A DNA stretch of 64,000 bases. Origin: Limimaricola pyoseonensis. Lineage in GTDB: Bacteria; Pseudomonadota; Alphaproteobacteria; Rhodobacterales; Rhodobacteraceae. The DNA lies in NCBI RefSeq assembly GCF_900102015.1, contig NZ_FNAT01000002.1:62001-126000 (forward strand), in the 5' to 3' direction. Positions within the stretch are counted from its first letter, which is position 1. Every line of letters starts with the position of its first letter. Shown here in pieces: positions 47,092 to 55,785 of the stretch. The position numbers and the translations under genes were made by a program. The notes beneath the pieces are model-generated. The model did not search any database and was not told the origin of the DNA. It saw nothing but the letters and a program-made list of their open reading frames with translations.

Positions 47092-48483
47092 ATGTTCCGG
47101 CCCGTCACGCTCCCGCTCTGGCTGCTCGTGCTGATCCTGCTTTTCGCGGCGGTCACCTTCGCCTCGCATTTCCTGTTCCCCTCGGTGCGGTGGTTCTTCC
47201 GCAAACGGATGGAACGGGCGGTGGCGCGGCTCAACACCCGGCTGGCCCGGCCGATCGAGCCGTTCAAGCTGGCCCGCCGGCACGACATGATCCAGCGGCT
47301 GATCTACGACCCGGCGGTGACGCAGGCCGTGGTCGAACACGCCCGCAGGGAAGGCGTGCCCGAGAACGTCGCCTTCGAGCAGGCCCGCGACCACGCGCGC
47401 GAGATCGTGCCCTCCTTCTCGGCCACCGCCTATTTCACCTTCGGCACCCGCGCCGCGCAGTGGCTGAGCCGCGCGCTCTACCGGATCCGGCTCGGCGCCT
47501 TCGACCGCGCCGCGCTCGACGCGATCGACCCGGACGCGGCGGTGGTCTTCGTGATGAACCACCGCTCGAACATGGATTACGTGCTGGTCACGTGGCTCGC
47601 GGCGCGGACCTCGGCGCTGTCCTACGCGGTGGGCGAATGGGCGCGGGTCTGGCCGCTGGCGCCGCTGATCCGGGCGATGGGGGCCTATTTCATCCGCCGC
47701 CGCGACCGCGGCGCGCTCTATCGCCGGGTGCTGCAGCGCTACGTGCAGATGGCGACGGCGGGCGGGGTGACGCAGGCGATCTTCCCCGAGGGGGGCCTGA
47801 GCCTCGATGGCCGGCTGGCATCGCCCAAGACCGGGCTTCTGGGGCATATCGTCGAGGATTTCGCCCGCCATTCGCGCGACGTGATCTTCGTGCCCGTGGC
47901 GCTGAACTACGACCGCGTGCTCGAGGACCGGGTGCTGATCGGGGCCGCGGCGGCCGGCAACCGACGGTTCCGGGTGCCGCTGTCGAAGATCGCCGGCGCC
48001 GTGCTGGGCCATTTCGCCGAGCGGCTGACCGGCCGCTTCGACGGCTTCGGCACCGCCTCGGTCAGCTTCGGCCGGCCGCTGTCGCTGTCGGAGTTCCTCG
48101 GCCCCGAGACGCCCGGACCCAACACCGCCGGGGTGGTGGCGCGGCAGCTGATGGCGCGGATCGAGGAGGTCATGCCGGTGCTGCCGGTGCCGCTGGTGGC
48201 CGGGATCCTGCTCGACGCCTCGCCGCTGCCGGCCGAGCGGATCGAGCTGCGGGTCGCGGCGCGGCTGGCGATGCTGCACGGGCGCGGCGTGGCGCTGCCG
48301 CGGCGCGACGCGGCGCGCATCACCGCCGACGCGCTGGCAATCCTGCGCCGCCGGCGGCTGGTGGTCGAGGGCGGCGAGGGGATCGCGCCGGCGCCGGGGG
48401 CGGGGCCGCTGCTGGCCTTCTACGCGGCCTCGGTGACGCATCACTTCGAGCCGGCGCGGCTGGCCGCGCCGCGGCCCGACTGA
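47092..48483 (+). CDS. PlsB-like glycerol-3-phosphate 1-acyltransferase
   Basis: 463 aa from ATG 47092; the reading frame continues upstream, but without support. One N-terminal membrane segment (~8-27). The acyltransferase block is complete: HX4D at His157-Asp162 (MNHRSNMDY), GAYFIRRRDRGALYR and FPEGG (231-235), with VPVALNYDRVLED. This is the PlsB-type arrangement, transferring acyl chains to glycerol 3-phosphate in phospholipid synthesis. It is convergent with the SDR gene, 4 bases apart. Confidence 0.9.
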   Translation: MFRPVTLPLWLLVLILLFAAVTFASHFLFPSVRWFFRKRMERAVARLNTRLARPIEPFKLARRHDMIQRLIYDPAVTQAVVEHARREGVPENVAFEQARDHAREIVPSFSATAYFTFGTRAAQWLSRALYRIRLGAFDRAALDAIDPDAAVVFVMNHRSNMDYVLVTWLAARTSALSYAVGEWARVWPLAPLIRAMGAYFIRRRDRGALYRRVLQRYVQMATAGGVTQAIFPEGGLSLDGRLASPKTGLLGHIVEDFARHSRDVIFVPVALNYDRVLEDRVLIGAAAAGNRRFRVPLSKIAGAVLGHFAERLTGRFDGFGTASVSFGRPLSLSEFLGPETPGPNTAGVVARQLMARIEEVMPVLPVPLVAGILLDASPLPAERIELRVAARLAMLHGRGVALPRRDAARITADALAILRRRRLVVEGGEGIAPAPGAGPLLAFYAASVTHHFEPARLAAPRPD

Positions 48484-48487
48484 GGGC

Positions 48488-49216
48488 TCAGCCCCGGCCC
48501 ACGAAGGGCATGGTGGTGGCCATGACGGTCTGGAACAGCACGTTGGCCTCTGGCGGCAGCTCGGCCATGTGGCGCACCGCGCGCGCGACATGCGCCACCT
48601 CCATCACCGGCGGCGCCTCCCGCCCGGCCGCGACCTCGCGCTGGACGAGGTCGTCGATCAGCTCGGTGCGGGCATTGCCGATGTCGATCTGGCCGCAGGC
48701 GATGCCGTGGGCGCGCCCGTCGAGCGCGAGCCCCTTGGTGAGCCCGGTGATCGCGTGCTTGGTGGTGGTGTAGCACAGCGCGCCGGGGCGCGGCGCCTGC
48801 GCCGAGATCGAGCCGTTGTTGACGATGCGCCCGCCCTGCGGGTCCTGCCGGCGCATCCGGCCGAAGGCGGCGCGGGCGCAGAGGAACATGCCGGTGAGGT
48901 TGACCGCGACCGAGGCGTCCCAGTCCGAGGACTCGATCTCGTCGGGCAGGGCGGGCGGCACGAAGATGCCGGCATTGTTGAACAGCAGGTCGAGCCGCCC
49001 GGCGGTGGTGTCGAACTCGGCGAAGGCCGCCTCGACCGCCTCGGGGGCGGTGACGTCGCAGGGCAGGGGGACCGCGCCGGCATGGGCGGCGGCGATCTCC
49101 TCCAGCCGCTCGGCGCGGCGGGCGATTAGGCCCACCGTCCAGCCATGCGCCAGAAGTTCCTCGGCCACGGCGCGGCCGATGCCGCTCGAGGCGCCGGTGA
49201 CGATGGCGGTCTTCAT
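48488..49216 (-). CDS. SDR family NAD(P)-dependent oxidoreductase
   Basis: 242 aa from ATG 49216, overlapping the helicase stop (ATGA). Classical SDR: TGASSGIG (7-14), NNAG, Ser in NNGSISA, and a Tyr-X3-Lys in YTTTKHA. Broad family; the substrate cannot be told. Coupling to a helicase is probably incidental to gene packing. Confidence 0.9.
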   Translation of the reverse strand: MKTAIVTGASSGIGRAVAEELLAHGWTVGLIARRAERLEEIAAAHAGAVPLPCDVTAPEAVEAAFAEFDTTAGRLDLLFNNAGIFVPPALPDEIESSDWDASVAVNLTGMFLCARAAFGRMRRQDPQGGRIVNNGSISAQAPRPGALCYTTTKHAITGLTKGLALDGRAHGIACGQIDIGNARTELIDDLVQREVAAGREAPPVMEVAHVARAVRHMAELPPEANVLFQTVMATTMPFVGRG

Positions 49217-50745
49217 GCGCCCTCCTCCTGCGTGGTCAGCTCCAGCGGCGCCGCTGGCGCGGCGAGGTCGTCGACCCCGAGCGCGGCGTTGGGCTTGGCG
49301 AGCATCGAGCGCACCACCCAGCGCAGCTCGCGCTCGGCGCGGGTGATCGCGACATAGGCGAGCCGCTTCCACAGCGGCTGGCCGGCCTCGACCCTTCCCA
49401 TGCGCGAGGCGATCTCGATGTCGGGCGCGAAGACCTGCACAGTGTCCCACTGGGAACCTTGCGCCTTGTGGATCGTCACCGCGGCGCCGTGCAGGAAGGT
49501 CGCGCCCATGCGCGCGGCGTAGGGGATGAAGGGCTCGGCATCGCCCTCCTGCTCGATCCGCACGATCGAGGCGGCCGAAAGCTGCGGCTCGGGCGCGCCC
49601 ATCACGTGCAGCCGCGAGAAGCCGGGCTTGCGGCCGGGGCCCATGTAGACCACCTGCGCGCCCTTGATCAGGCCGCGCGCCTCGAGGTCGAGCCGTTTCT
49701 TGCGGTGCTTGAGCGGCAGCTCGATGCCGTCGCAGATCAGCGGCTCGCCGACCAGCAGGTCGCCCTCAGGCGCGCCATGGGCGGCGCGGAAGGCGTGGAT
49801 CAGCCGGATGCGGGTGGCGTTGCGCCAGACCAGAACCGGGCTGCGCGCCATAAGGTCCGACTCGACCCGGCGGGCGAAGACCACGCGCTCGTCGCGTTGC
49901 GCGGCCTCCTGCACCATGCGCTCGAAGGCGTAGAAATCGATCTGCGGGTCGGCCAGCGCATGGGCGAGGTCGAGGATCGGGTTGTCGCTGTCCTGCCGGT
50001 GGATGCGGTGCAGCACGTGCTTCTGCGGCTCGGGCATGGTGTCGAACACCATGCCGCCGGTCGACTGCACCGGCGGCAGCTGCGCCGGGTCGCCGAACAG
50101 CACGAGGGTCGGGAAGATCTCCTTCAGGTCCTCGACCTGCTTCTCGTCGAGCATCGAGCTTTCGTCGATGAAGCCGATGTCGAGCGGCTCCTCGCGGCGC
50201 TTCCAGCCGGTGATGAAGTCCGAGCCCCTGAGCCCGGCGGCGGCGAGCGCGGCGGGCACCGAGCCATGCGTGGCGAAGGCCGCGGCGGCGCGGTCGAGCG
50301 CCTCGTCCGAGAGCCCCTCGATGTTCGGCCGGTCGCCCTGGCCCGCGAGCCACTCGGCCACCTTCTCGAATTCGGGGTCGTAGACCGGGGTGTAGAGGAT
50401 GCGGTGGATCGTGGTGGCGGGCACGCCGCGGTTGCGCAGCACGCTCGCCGCCTTGTTGGTCGGCGCGAGGATCGCCAGCGTGCGGCGGTCCTTCTTCTTG
50501 CGGCCCTCCCAATCGCCCGAGACGATGTCGACCCCGGCCTCCTTCAGCGCGCGGGTCAGCTCCGCCAGAAGCAGCGTCTTGCCGGAGCCGGCCTTGCCGA
50601 TCACCGCGGCGACGCGGCGCGCCTCGGAGGCCGGGGCGGAGAGCAGCTCGTCATCGAGATCGATGCCGGTCTCGCGCAGCATCCGGGTCACGGCGTCCCA
50701 GGCTTCGGCCTGGTCGGGGGAGAAGGTCACGGCGGGCAGGGTCAT
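49213..50745 (-). CDS. RecD-like superfamily I ATP-dependent helicase
   Basis: 510 aa. Walker A GKAGSGKT (50-57), APTNKAASVLRNRG (motif Ia), the DEXX-like IGFIDESSMLDE, GDPAQLPPVQ (motif III), and C-terminal TIHKAQGSQWDTVQVFAP and YVAITRAERELRWVV (motifs V and VI). The layout is AAA_30 plus UvrD_C_2, as in RecD2-like or Pif1-like 5'-3' helicases, but without RecD2's long N-terminal extension. Probably a stand-alone repair helicase. Confidence 0.92.
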   Translation of the reverse strand: MTLPAVTFSPDQAEAWDAVTRMLRETGIDLDDELLSAPASEARRVAAVIGKAGSGKTLLLAELTRALKEAGVDIVSGDWEGRKKKDRRTLAILAPTNKAASVLRNRGVPATTIHRILYTPVYDPEFEKVAEWLAGQGDRPNIEGLSDEALDRAAAAFATHGSVPAALAAAGLRGSDFITGWKRREEPLDIGFIDESSMLDEKQVEDLKEIFPTLVLFGDPAQLPPVQSTGGMVFDTMPEPQKHVLHRIHRQDSDNPILDLAHALADPQIDFYAFERMVQEAAQRDERVVFARRVESDLMARSPVLVWRNATRIRLIHAFRAAHGAPEGDLLVGEPLICDGIELPLKHRKKRLDLEARGLIKGAQVVYMGPGRKPGFSRLHVMGAPEPQLSAASIVRIEQEGDAEPFIPYAARMGATFLHGAAVTIHKAQGSQWDTVQVFAPDIEIASRMGRVEAGQPLWKRLAYVAITRAERELRWVVRSMLAKPNAALGVDDLAAPAAPLELTTQEEGA

Positions 50746-50852
50746 GGCGCGACCCTATCCGCGCGGCGCGCCGGGGGCCAGAGCCCGTGGTCAGCGCCGG
50801 TGGCGCCGCCGATGCGGCGCGGGCCCGAGTCACGGGCGCGCCGGCCGCGGCG

Positions 50853-51050
50853 TCACTTGGCCGGCGGCAGCTCCAGCCGGGCCGGCTCGGCCTGGCGCGG
50901 CACCGGCAGGTTGCGCTCCTCTGAGGAGGAGATCTCGTAGGCTGCGTAACGCGCGACTTCCGACAACTTCTGCGCCAGACGGTCGAGGTCGTTGTGCAGG
51001 GCATAGCTTTCGAGGTCGGCAAGCACCTCGAACATCCAGCGATGGGACAT
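50853..51050 (-). CDS. Conserved small protein, 65 aa
   Basis: 65 aa from ATG 51050 (MSHRWMFEVLADLESYALHND), preceded by AGGAGATCGC. The pattern is helical (LDRLAQKLSEVARYAAYEIS) with a Pro/Glu tail. I have seen this type in Rhodobacterales but know no function. It is supported by its ribosome binding site and its position between two genes on the same strand. Confidence 0.65.
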   Translation of the reverse strand: MSHRWMFEVLADLESYALHNDLDRLAQKLSEVARYAAYEISSSEERNLPVPRQAEPARLELPPAK

Positions 51051-51146
51051 GCGATCTCCTTTCCGAAGAATGCCTACTCCCATGAAACAGGCTAGCATGG
51101 CACCGAGGTGGCGGGGAGTTGTCGAATAGTTGGGTTTTTAGCCGTC

Positions 51147-51896
51147 CTATCGCCGCATTCCCGAGAAGGCGGCCGAGGCGGCCCAGCCCGCCGCCATCGC
51201 CAGAAGCAGCGACAGCAGCCCGTAGAGCGCGGCGCGCTCCTGCGCGAGGTTGTAGAGCCAGCGCTCGATGCCGACCTTCTGCACGCCGATCACCGTCTCG
51301 TAGCGGTCGATCACCGCGCCGCCGCGGGTCAGGAAGATGCGGGTCTCGTAATTGCCCTCGACGAGGTTCGCGGGCAGCGCCACCGAGGTGCGGAACAGGG
51401 TCTGCTGCTCGAGATCGACCGCGCCGTCGAGGCGCTCGTAGAGACCCATCTCCTCACGGATGCGGATCAGCGCGGCGACGAACTCGGCCGAGCCCTCGAT
51501 CCGGTTGCCGACGGCACGGATCGCGCGCGGGATCGAGACGGCGTGGCGCAGATCTTCCGTGGCGCTCAGGATCTCGTCGAGCGGGCCGGTGCTGGCCACC
51601 GCGTAGAAGGAGGGCGCGGCGTCGACCTCGATCGCGTCGGTGTTGACCCAGATCCCGGCGCGGCGCTCCTTGCGGCGCACCGTGGCCGGGTTGAGCGGCC
51701 CCGAGACGGTGACGATCACCTCGAGCGGCGGGCCATCGGGCGGCGGCGCCACGCGCTTGACCGCGCCGAAGACGAGGATCTCGGAGCCGTCGAAGGTGGC
51801 GGTGATCGCCACCTCGTCCTGGCTCAGCCCCAGCACGATCTCCTCGGCCCGGGCCGCGCCGGCGAGCGCGAGCAGCAGGAGCGCCAGCCGGATCAT
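51147..51896 (-). CDS. TIGR02186 family membrane-anchored protein
   Basis: 249 aa with a signal peptide (LALLLLALAGAARA, ~17) and one C-terminal membrane helix (~222-243, ALYGLLSLLLAMAAGWAAS). Between them is a beta-rich domain: EEIVLGLSQDEVAITATFDGSEILVFGAV and GNYETRIFLTRGG. This is TIGR02186, an alphaproteobacterial family without known function. The start overlaps the TauE stop (ATGA), so the two are coupled. Confidence 0.88.
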   Translation of the reverse strand: MIRLALLLLALAGAARAEEIVLGLSQDEVAITATFDGSEILVFGAVKRVAPPPDGPPLEVIVTVSGPLNPATVRRKERRAGIWVNTDAIEVDAAPSFYAVASTGPLDEILSATEDLRHAVSIPRAIRAVGNRIEGSAEFVAALIRIREEMGLYERLDGAVDLEQQTLFRTSVALPANLVEGNYETRIFLTRGGAVIDRYETVIGVQKVGIERWLYNLAQERAALYGLLSLLLAMAAGWAASAAFSGMRR

Positions 51897-52807
51897 GCCG
51901 CCACCGGTTCGATCTCGTAGAGCTCGTCGGGCCGCAGCAGCAGGTCGAGCGCGATCTGTGCGCAGACGCCCAGCACCAGAAGCGCCAAGAGGATTCGCAG
52001 CTGCTCGGCCTTCATCCGCGCGCCGATCCGGGCGCCGAGCTGCGCGCCGACCACGCCGCCGAGGATCAGCAGCAGCGCCAGCACGATGTCGACGGTCTGG
52101 TTGGTCACCGCGTGCAGCATGGTGGTGAAGCCGGTGACGAAGATGATCTGGAACAGCGAGGTGCCGATCACCACCTTGGTCGGCATGCCGAGCAGGTAGA
52201 TCATCGCCGGCACCATGATGAAGCCGCCGCCCACCCCCATGATCGCCGAGAGCACGCCCACCGACATGCCGACGAGAAAGGGCGGGAAGACCGAGATGTA
52301 GAGCCCCGAGACGCGGAACTTGATCTTGCCGGGCAGGGCGTGCACCCAGTTGTGCCGCCGCCGCTTGGGCCGCGCGCCGGGCCGGCGGGACCGGATCAGC
52401 GCGTTCAGGCTCTCGACCAGCATCATCGCCCCGACCGTGCCGAGGAAGACGACGTAGCTGAGCTTGACCAACAGGTCGACCTGGCCCTGCGCCTTGAGCC
52501 AGTTGAACAGGATCATCCCGAGCCCGGAGCCGACCAGGCCGCCCGACAGCAGCACCGTGCCCATCACCAGGTCGACGGTGCGGCGCCGCAGGTGGCTCAG
52601 CAGCGCCGAGAAGGAGGAGGCGACGATCTGGTTGGTCGAGGTCGCCACCGCCACGGCGGGCGGGATGCCGACGAAGAACAGCAGCGGCGTGATCAGGAAG
52701 CCGCCGCCCACCCCGAACATGCCCGAGAGCAGCCCGACCAGGCCGCCCAGCCCCAGCAGCAGGAACGCGTTGATCGAGACCTCGGCGATGGGGAGGTAGA
52801 GCTGCAT
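51893..52807 (-). CDS. TauE/SafE family membrane transporter (sulfite/organosulfonate exporter type)
   Basis: 304 aa with roughly eight membrane segments and two related halves: LLGLGGLVGLLSGMFGVGGGFLITPLLFF near the N-terminus, and VGVLSAIMGVGGGFIMVPAMIYL later, the TauE/SafE duplicated signature. It likely exports a small anion, but the substrate is not shown. It is cotranscribed with TIGR02186. Confidence 0.92.
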   Translation of the reverse strand: MQLYLPIAEVSINAFLLLGLGGLVGLLSGMFGVGGGFLITPLLFFVGIPPAVAVATSTNQIVASSFSALLSHLRRRTVDLVMGTVLLSGGLVGSGLGMILFNWLKAQGQVDLLVKLSYVVFLGTVGAMMLVESLNALIRSRRPGARPKRRRHNWVHALPGKIKFRVSGLYISVFPPFLVGMSVGVLSAIMGVGGGFIMVPAMIYLLGMPTKVVIGTSLFQIIFVTGFTTMLHAVTNQTVDIVLALLLILGGVVGAQLGARIGARMKAEQLRILLALLVLGVCAQIALDLLLRPDELYEIEPVAA

Positions 52808-52902
52808 CTGTGCCTCGGGCGGTTGCCGCGATTAAGGCAGCCCCGCGCCGGTTTTTCCAGACCCGGCGCCGGGTTTCGCGCGGTGCGGCGGAAAGGTCGC
52901 GC

Positions 52903-53706
52903 TCAGCCCATGTCGCGCAGCATCCGCCGCAGCACCTGCTCGAGCTTCTTCGCGCCCAGGGGCGCCATGGCCTTGGTGTGCTCGTGGCCGATCGCCTCGT
53001 CGGACATGCCGGCGGCCATGTTGGTGATCGCCGAGACGGCCATCGCCCGAAGGCCGAGGAAGCGCGCGAGGATCACCTCGGGCACGGTCGACATGCCGGT
53101 GGCGTCGATGCCGAGCGTGCGCATGGCGCGGATCTCGGCCGGGGTCTCGAAGGAGGGGCCGGAATACCAGGCGTAGACGCCCTCGTGCAGGTCGACCCCT
53201 TCGGCCTCGGCCGCGGCGCGCAGCTTCGCGCGCAGTTCGGGGTCGTGCGCGTCGCCCATCGGCACGAAGCGGGCATCGGTCTTCTCGCCGATCAGCGGGT
53301 TCAGCCCCGAGAAGTTGACGTGATCCGACAGCGCCATGATCGAGCCGGTGGGCATGTCCTCGCGCAGGCTGCCCGCGGCGTTGGTCAGGATCACCGCCTC
53401 GGCGCCGAGCGCGCGCAGCACCTCGAGCGGCAGCCGCATCTCGTTGGGGTTGCCGTTCTCGTAGTAATGCGCCCGGCCGCCGAACACGGCGACGCGCTGG
53501 CCCTCGAGATCGCCCACCGCCAGCACCGGGTTGTGGCCCGAGACGCCCGCATGCGGAAAGCCCGAGAGCTTGTCGTAGGGGATCTGCACGCCGTCGACGC
53601 TGTCGGCGATGTGGCCGAGCCCCGAGCCCAGGATCAGGCCGTAGCGGATCGGGGCCTCGCCGGCCTGGGCCCGGATCAGGCCCGCGAGTTCAACGCTCTT
53701 TGACAT
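52903..53706 (-). CDS. punA: Purine-nucleoside phosphorylase (trimeric PunA type)
   Basis: 267 aa. Signatures are LGSGLGHIADSV (phosphate), GRAHYYE, ILTNAAGSLREDMPTGSIM and GPSFETPAEIRA...ATGMSTVPEVILAR. It cleaves inosine/guanosine-type nucleosides. It starts inside the last 17 bases of a BMP-type ABC permease gene, so it is the final gene of a nucleoside import/salvage operon. Confidence 0.96.
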   Translation of the reverse strand: MSKSVELAGLIRAQAGEAPIRYGLILGSGLGHIADSVDGVQIPYDKLSGFPHAGVSGHNPVLAVGDLEGQRVAVFGGRAHYYENGNPNEMRLPLEVLRALGAEAVILTNAAGSLREDMPTGSIMALSDHVNFSGLNPLIGEKTDARFVPMGDAHDPELRAKLRAAAEAEGVDLHEGVYAWYSGPSFETPAEIRAMRTLGIDATGMSTVPEVILARFLGLRAMAVSAITNMAAGMSDEAIGHEHTKAMAPLGAKKLEQVLRRMLRDMG

Positions 53707-54658
53707 AGGGTTCGCCTCCGGCGCGGGGCGGGATCGCCCGGCCGACGAAGCCGGCGAGGATCACCACCGTGAGAATGTAGGGCAGGGCGTCCAAAAGCTG
53801 CACGCCAACCTCGAAGCCGAGCGTGCCCTCGATCACGTCGGGGCGCAGCGCCAGCGCCTGCAGGAAGCCGAACAGCAGGCAGGCGCCGAGCGCGTACCAC
53901 GGCCGCCACTTGGCGAAGATCAGCGCCGCGAGCGCGATGTAGCCGCGCCCGGCGGTCATGTCCTTGACGAAGCCGGCCTGCAGGCCGGTGGACAGGTAGG
54001 CGCCGGCCAGACCGGTCAGCAGGCCGCAGATCGCGACGGCGGCGTAGCGCAGCCCGACCACCGAGATGCCGGCGGTGTCGACCGCGGCGGGGTTCTCGCC
54101 TACCGCGCGCAGCCGCAGGCCGAAGCGGGTGCGAAACAGCACGTACCAGGTCAGCGGCACCATCAGCAGGCCGACATAGACCAGCAGGCTGTGGCCCGAG
54201 ATCAGGTCGGCATAGATCGGCCCGAGCAGCGGGATGTCGCGGATCTCGGCGGCGAAGGGCAGGTCGATCGTGCCGAAGCGGGCATTGCCCGACAGCTGCG
54301 GCGTGCGCCCGCCCTGGCCGAACCAGCTCTGCGCCACCACGACGGTGAGGCCGGCGGCGAGGAAGTTGATCGCCACGCCCGAGATCAGCTGGTTGCCGCG
54401 GAATGTGATCGAGGCGAGGCCGTGGATGCCGGCCAGCGCCATCGCGCCGCCGATCCCGGCCAGGAGGCCCACCAGCACCGAGCCGGTGACGGCCGCCACC
54501 GCCGCGGTGAGGAAGGCCGAGGCCAGCATCTTGCCCTCGAGGCCGATGTCGAAGATGCCGGCGCGCTCGGAGAACAGCCCGGCGAGACAGGCCAGAAGCA
54601 GCGGCGTCGCGAGACGGATGGTGGTGTCGAACACCTGGATGAGGGTCAGAAAGTCCAT
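53690..54658 (-). CDS. BMP-type nucleoside ABC transporter permease 2
   Basis: 322 aa, about eight membrane segments. It has the branched-chain/ribose-type permease profile (LLLACLAGLFSERAGIFDIGLEGKML, GRGYIALAALIFAKWRPWYALGACLLFGFLQAL). With permease 1, the duplicated ATPase and the BMP lipoprotein-like binding protein, it forms a purine nucleoside uptake system. It starts 4 bases after permease 1. Confidence 0.92.
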   Translation of the reverse strand: MDFLTLIQVFDTTIRLATPLLLACLAGLFSERAGIFDIGLEGKMLASAFLTAAVAAVTGSVLVGLLAGIGGAMALAGIHGLASITFRGNQLISGVAINFLAAGLTVVVAQSWFGQGGRTPQLSGNARFGTIDLPFAAEIRDIPLLGPIYADLISGHSLLVYVGLLMVPLTWYVLFRTRFGLRLRAVGENPAAVDTAGISVVGLRYAAVAICGLLTGLAGAYLSTGLQAGFVKDMTAGRGYIALAALIFAKWRPWYALGACLLFGFLQALALRPDVIEGTLGFEVGVQLLDALPYILTVVILAGFVGRAIPPRAGGEPYVKER

Positions 54659-54662
54659 GCGC

Positions 54663-55784
54663 TCACTCCGCCGGGCTGGTCTTGCGGTCGGGCTTGGGCG
54701 CCCGGCGCAGCCGCAGGAACAGCCCCTCGAGCGGCATCCGCACCATGTTGTCGAGCGCGCCGGTGAACAGGATCACCAGCGCCTGGATCACCACGATCAG
54801 CTCGCGCGGGATCGAGGTCCAGAGCGCGAGCTCGGCGCCGCCCTGATAGAGAAAGCCGAAGAGCAGCGCGGCCAGCAGCACGCCGAAGGGGTGGCTGCGG
54901 CCCATCAGCGCCACCGCGATGCCGATGAAGCCCGCGCCCTCGACCGCGTTCAGCACCAGCCGCTCGGCTTCGCCCATGACGTTGTTGATCGCCATCATCC
55001 CGGCCAGGCCGCCGGAGATCAGCATGGTCACGACGATGATCTTCACCGGCGAGATGCCGGCATATTTCGCGGCGCCCTCGGACTGGCCGTAGGCGCGGAT
55101 CTCGTAGCCCAGACGGGTGCGCCAGATCAGCGCCCAGACGGCGACGCAGGCGATCAGTGCCACGAAGAACGACACGTTGACCGGCGCGCCGCGGAACAGC
55201 GCGGTCTCGGCGGTCGAGAACATGTCCTGGAAGGTCGGCAGATGCGTCGCCTCGGGGAAGCGGCCGGTGGCGGGCTCCATCGAGCCCTGCGGCTTGAGCG
55301 CGCCGATCAGCAGGTAGTTCAGCAGCGCCGCGGCGATGAAGTTGAACATGATCGTGGTGATCACGACGTGGCTGCCGCGCTTGGCCTGCAGCCAGGCCGG
55401 GATGAAGGCCCAGGCCGCGCCGAACAGCGCCGCGCCGACCGCGCCGCCCAGCAGCGCCAGCGTCCAGTGCGGCCAGGGGATGAACAGCGCGATCAGCGCG
55501 ACGCCGAGGCCGCCCAGCATCGCCTGGCCCTCGCCGCCGATGTTGAACAGGCGGGCATGGATCGCGACCGCCACGGCGAGGCCGGTGAAGATGAAGTTGG
55601 TCGCGTAGTAGAGCGTGTAGCCCCAGGCATAGGTCGAGCCGAGCGAGCCCTCCACCATCAGCTTCAGCGCAGCCCAGGGGTTCTCGCCGATGGCGAGGAT
55701 CACCAGGGCGGAGAGGACGGCCGCGAGGATCAGGCTGATCAGCGGGATCAGGATCACGTCGGCCCATTGCGGCATGCGTTGCAT
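54663..55784 (-). CDS. BMP-type nucleoside ABC transporter permease 1
   Basis: 373 aa, ~10 membrane segments. It has NIGGEGQAMLGGLGVALIALF, TTIMFNFIAAALLNYLL and GFIGIAVALMGRSHPFGVLLAALLFGFL, motifs of the YufP/NupP-like permeases. One base separates its start from the ATPase stop. Confidence 0.92.
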   Translation of the reverse strand: MQRMPQWADVILIPLISLILAAVLSALVILAIGENPWAALKLMVEGSLGSTYAWGYTLYYATNFIFTGLAVAVAIHARLFNIGGEGQAMLGGLGVALIALFIPWPHWTLALLGGAVGAALFGAAWAFIPAWLQAKRGSHVVITTIMFNFIAAALLNYLLIGALKPQGSMEPATGRFPEATHLPTFQDMFSTAETALFRGAPVNVSFFVALIACVAVWALIWRTRLGYEIRAYGQSEGAAKYAGISPVKIIVVTMLISGGLAGMMAINNVMGEAERLVLNAVEGAGFIGIAVALMGRSHPFGVLLAALLFGFLYQGGAELALWTSIPRELIVVIQALVILFTGALDNMVRMPLEGLFLRLRRAPKPDRKTSPAE

Positions 55785-55785
55785 A

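Noticed and set aside
45712-48483. N-terminal extension of the PlsB-like gene by over 400 codons
   Set aside because: The frame extends through the antisense of the mutase-like gene; the ATG at 47092 gives the normal family N-terminus.
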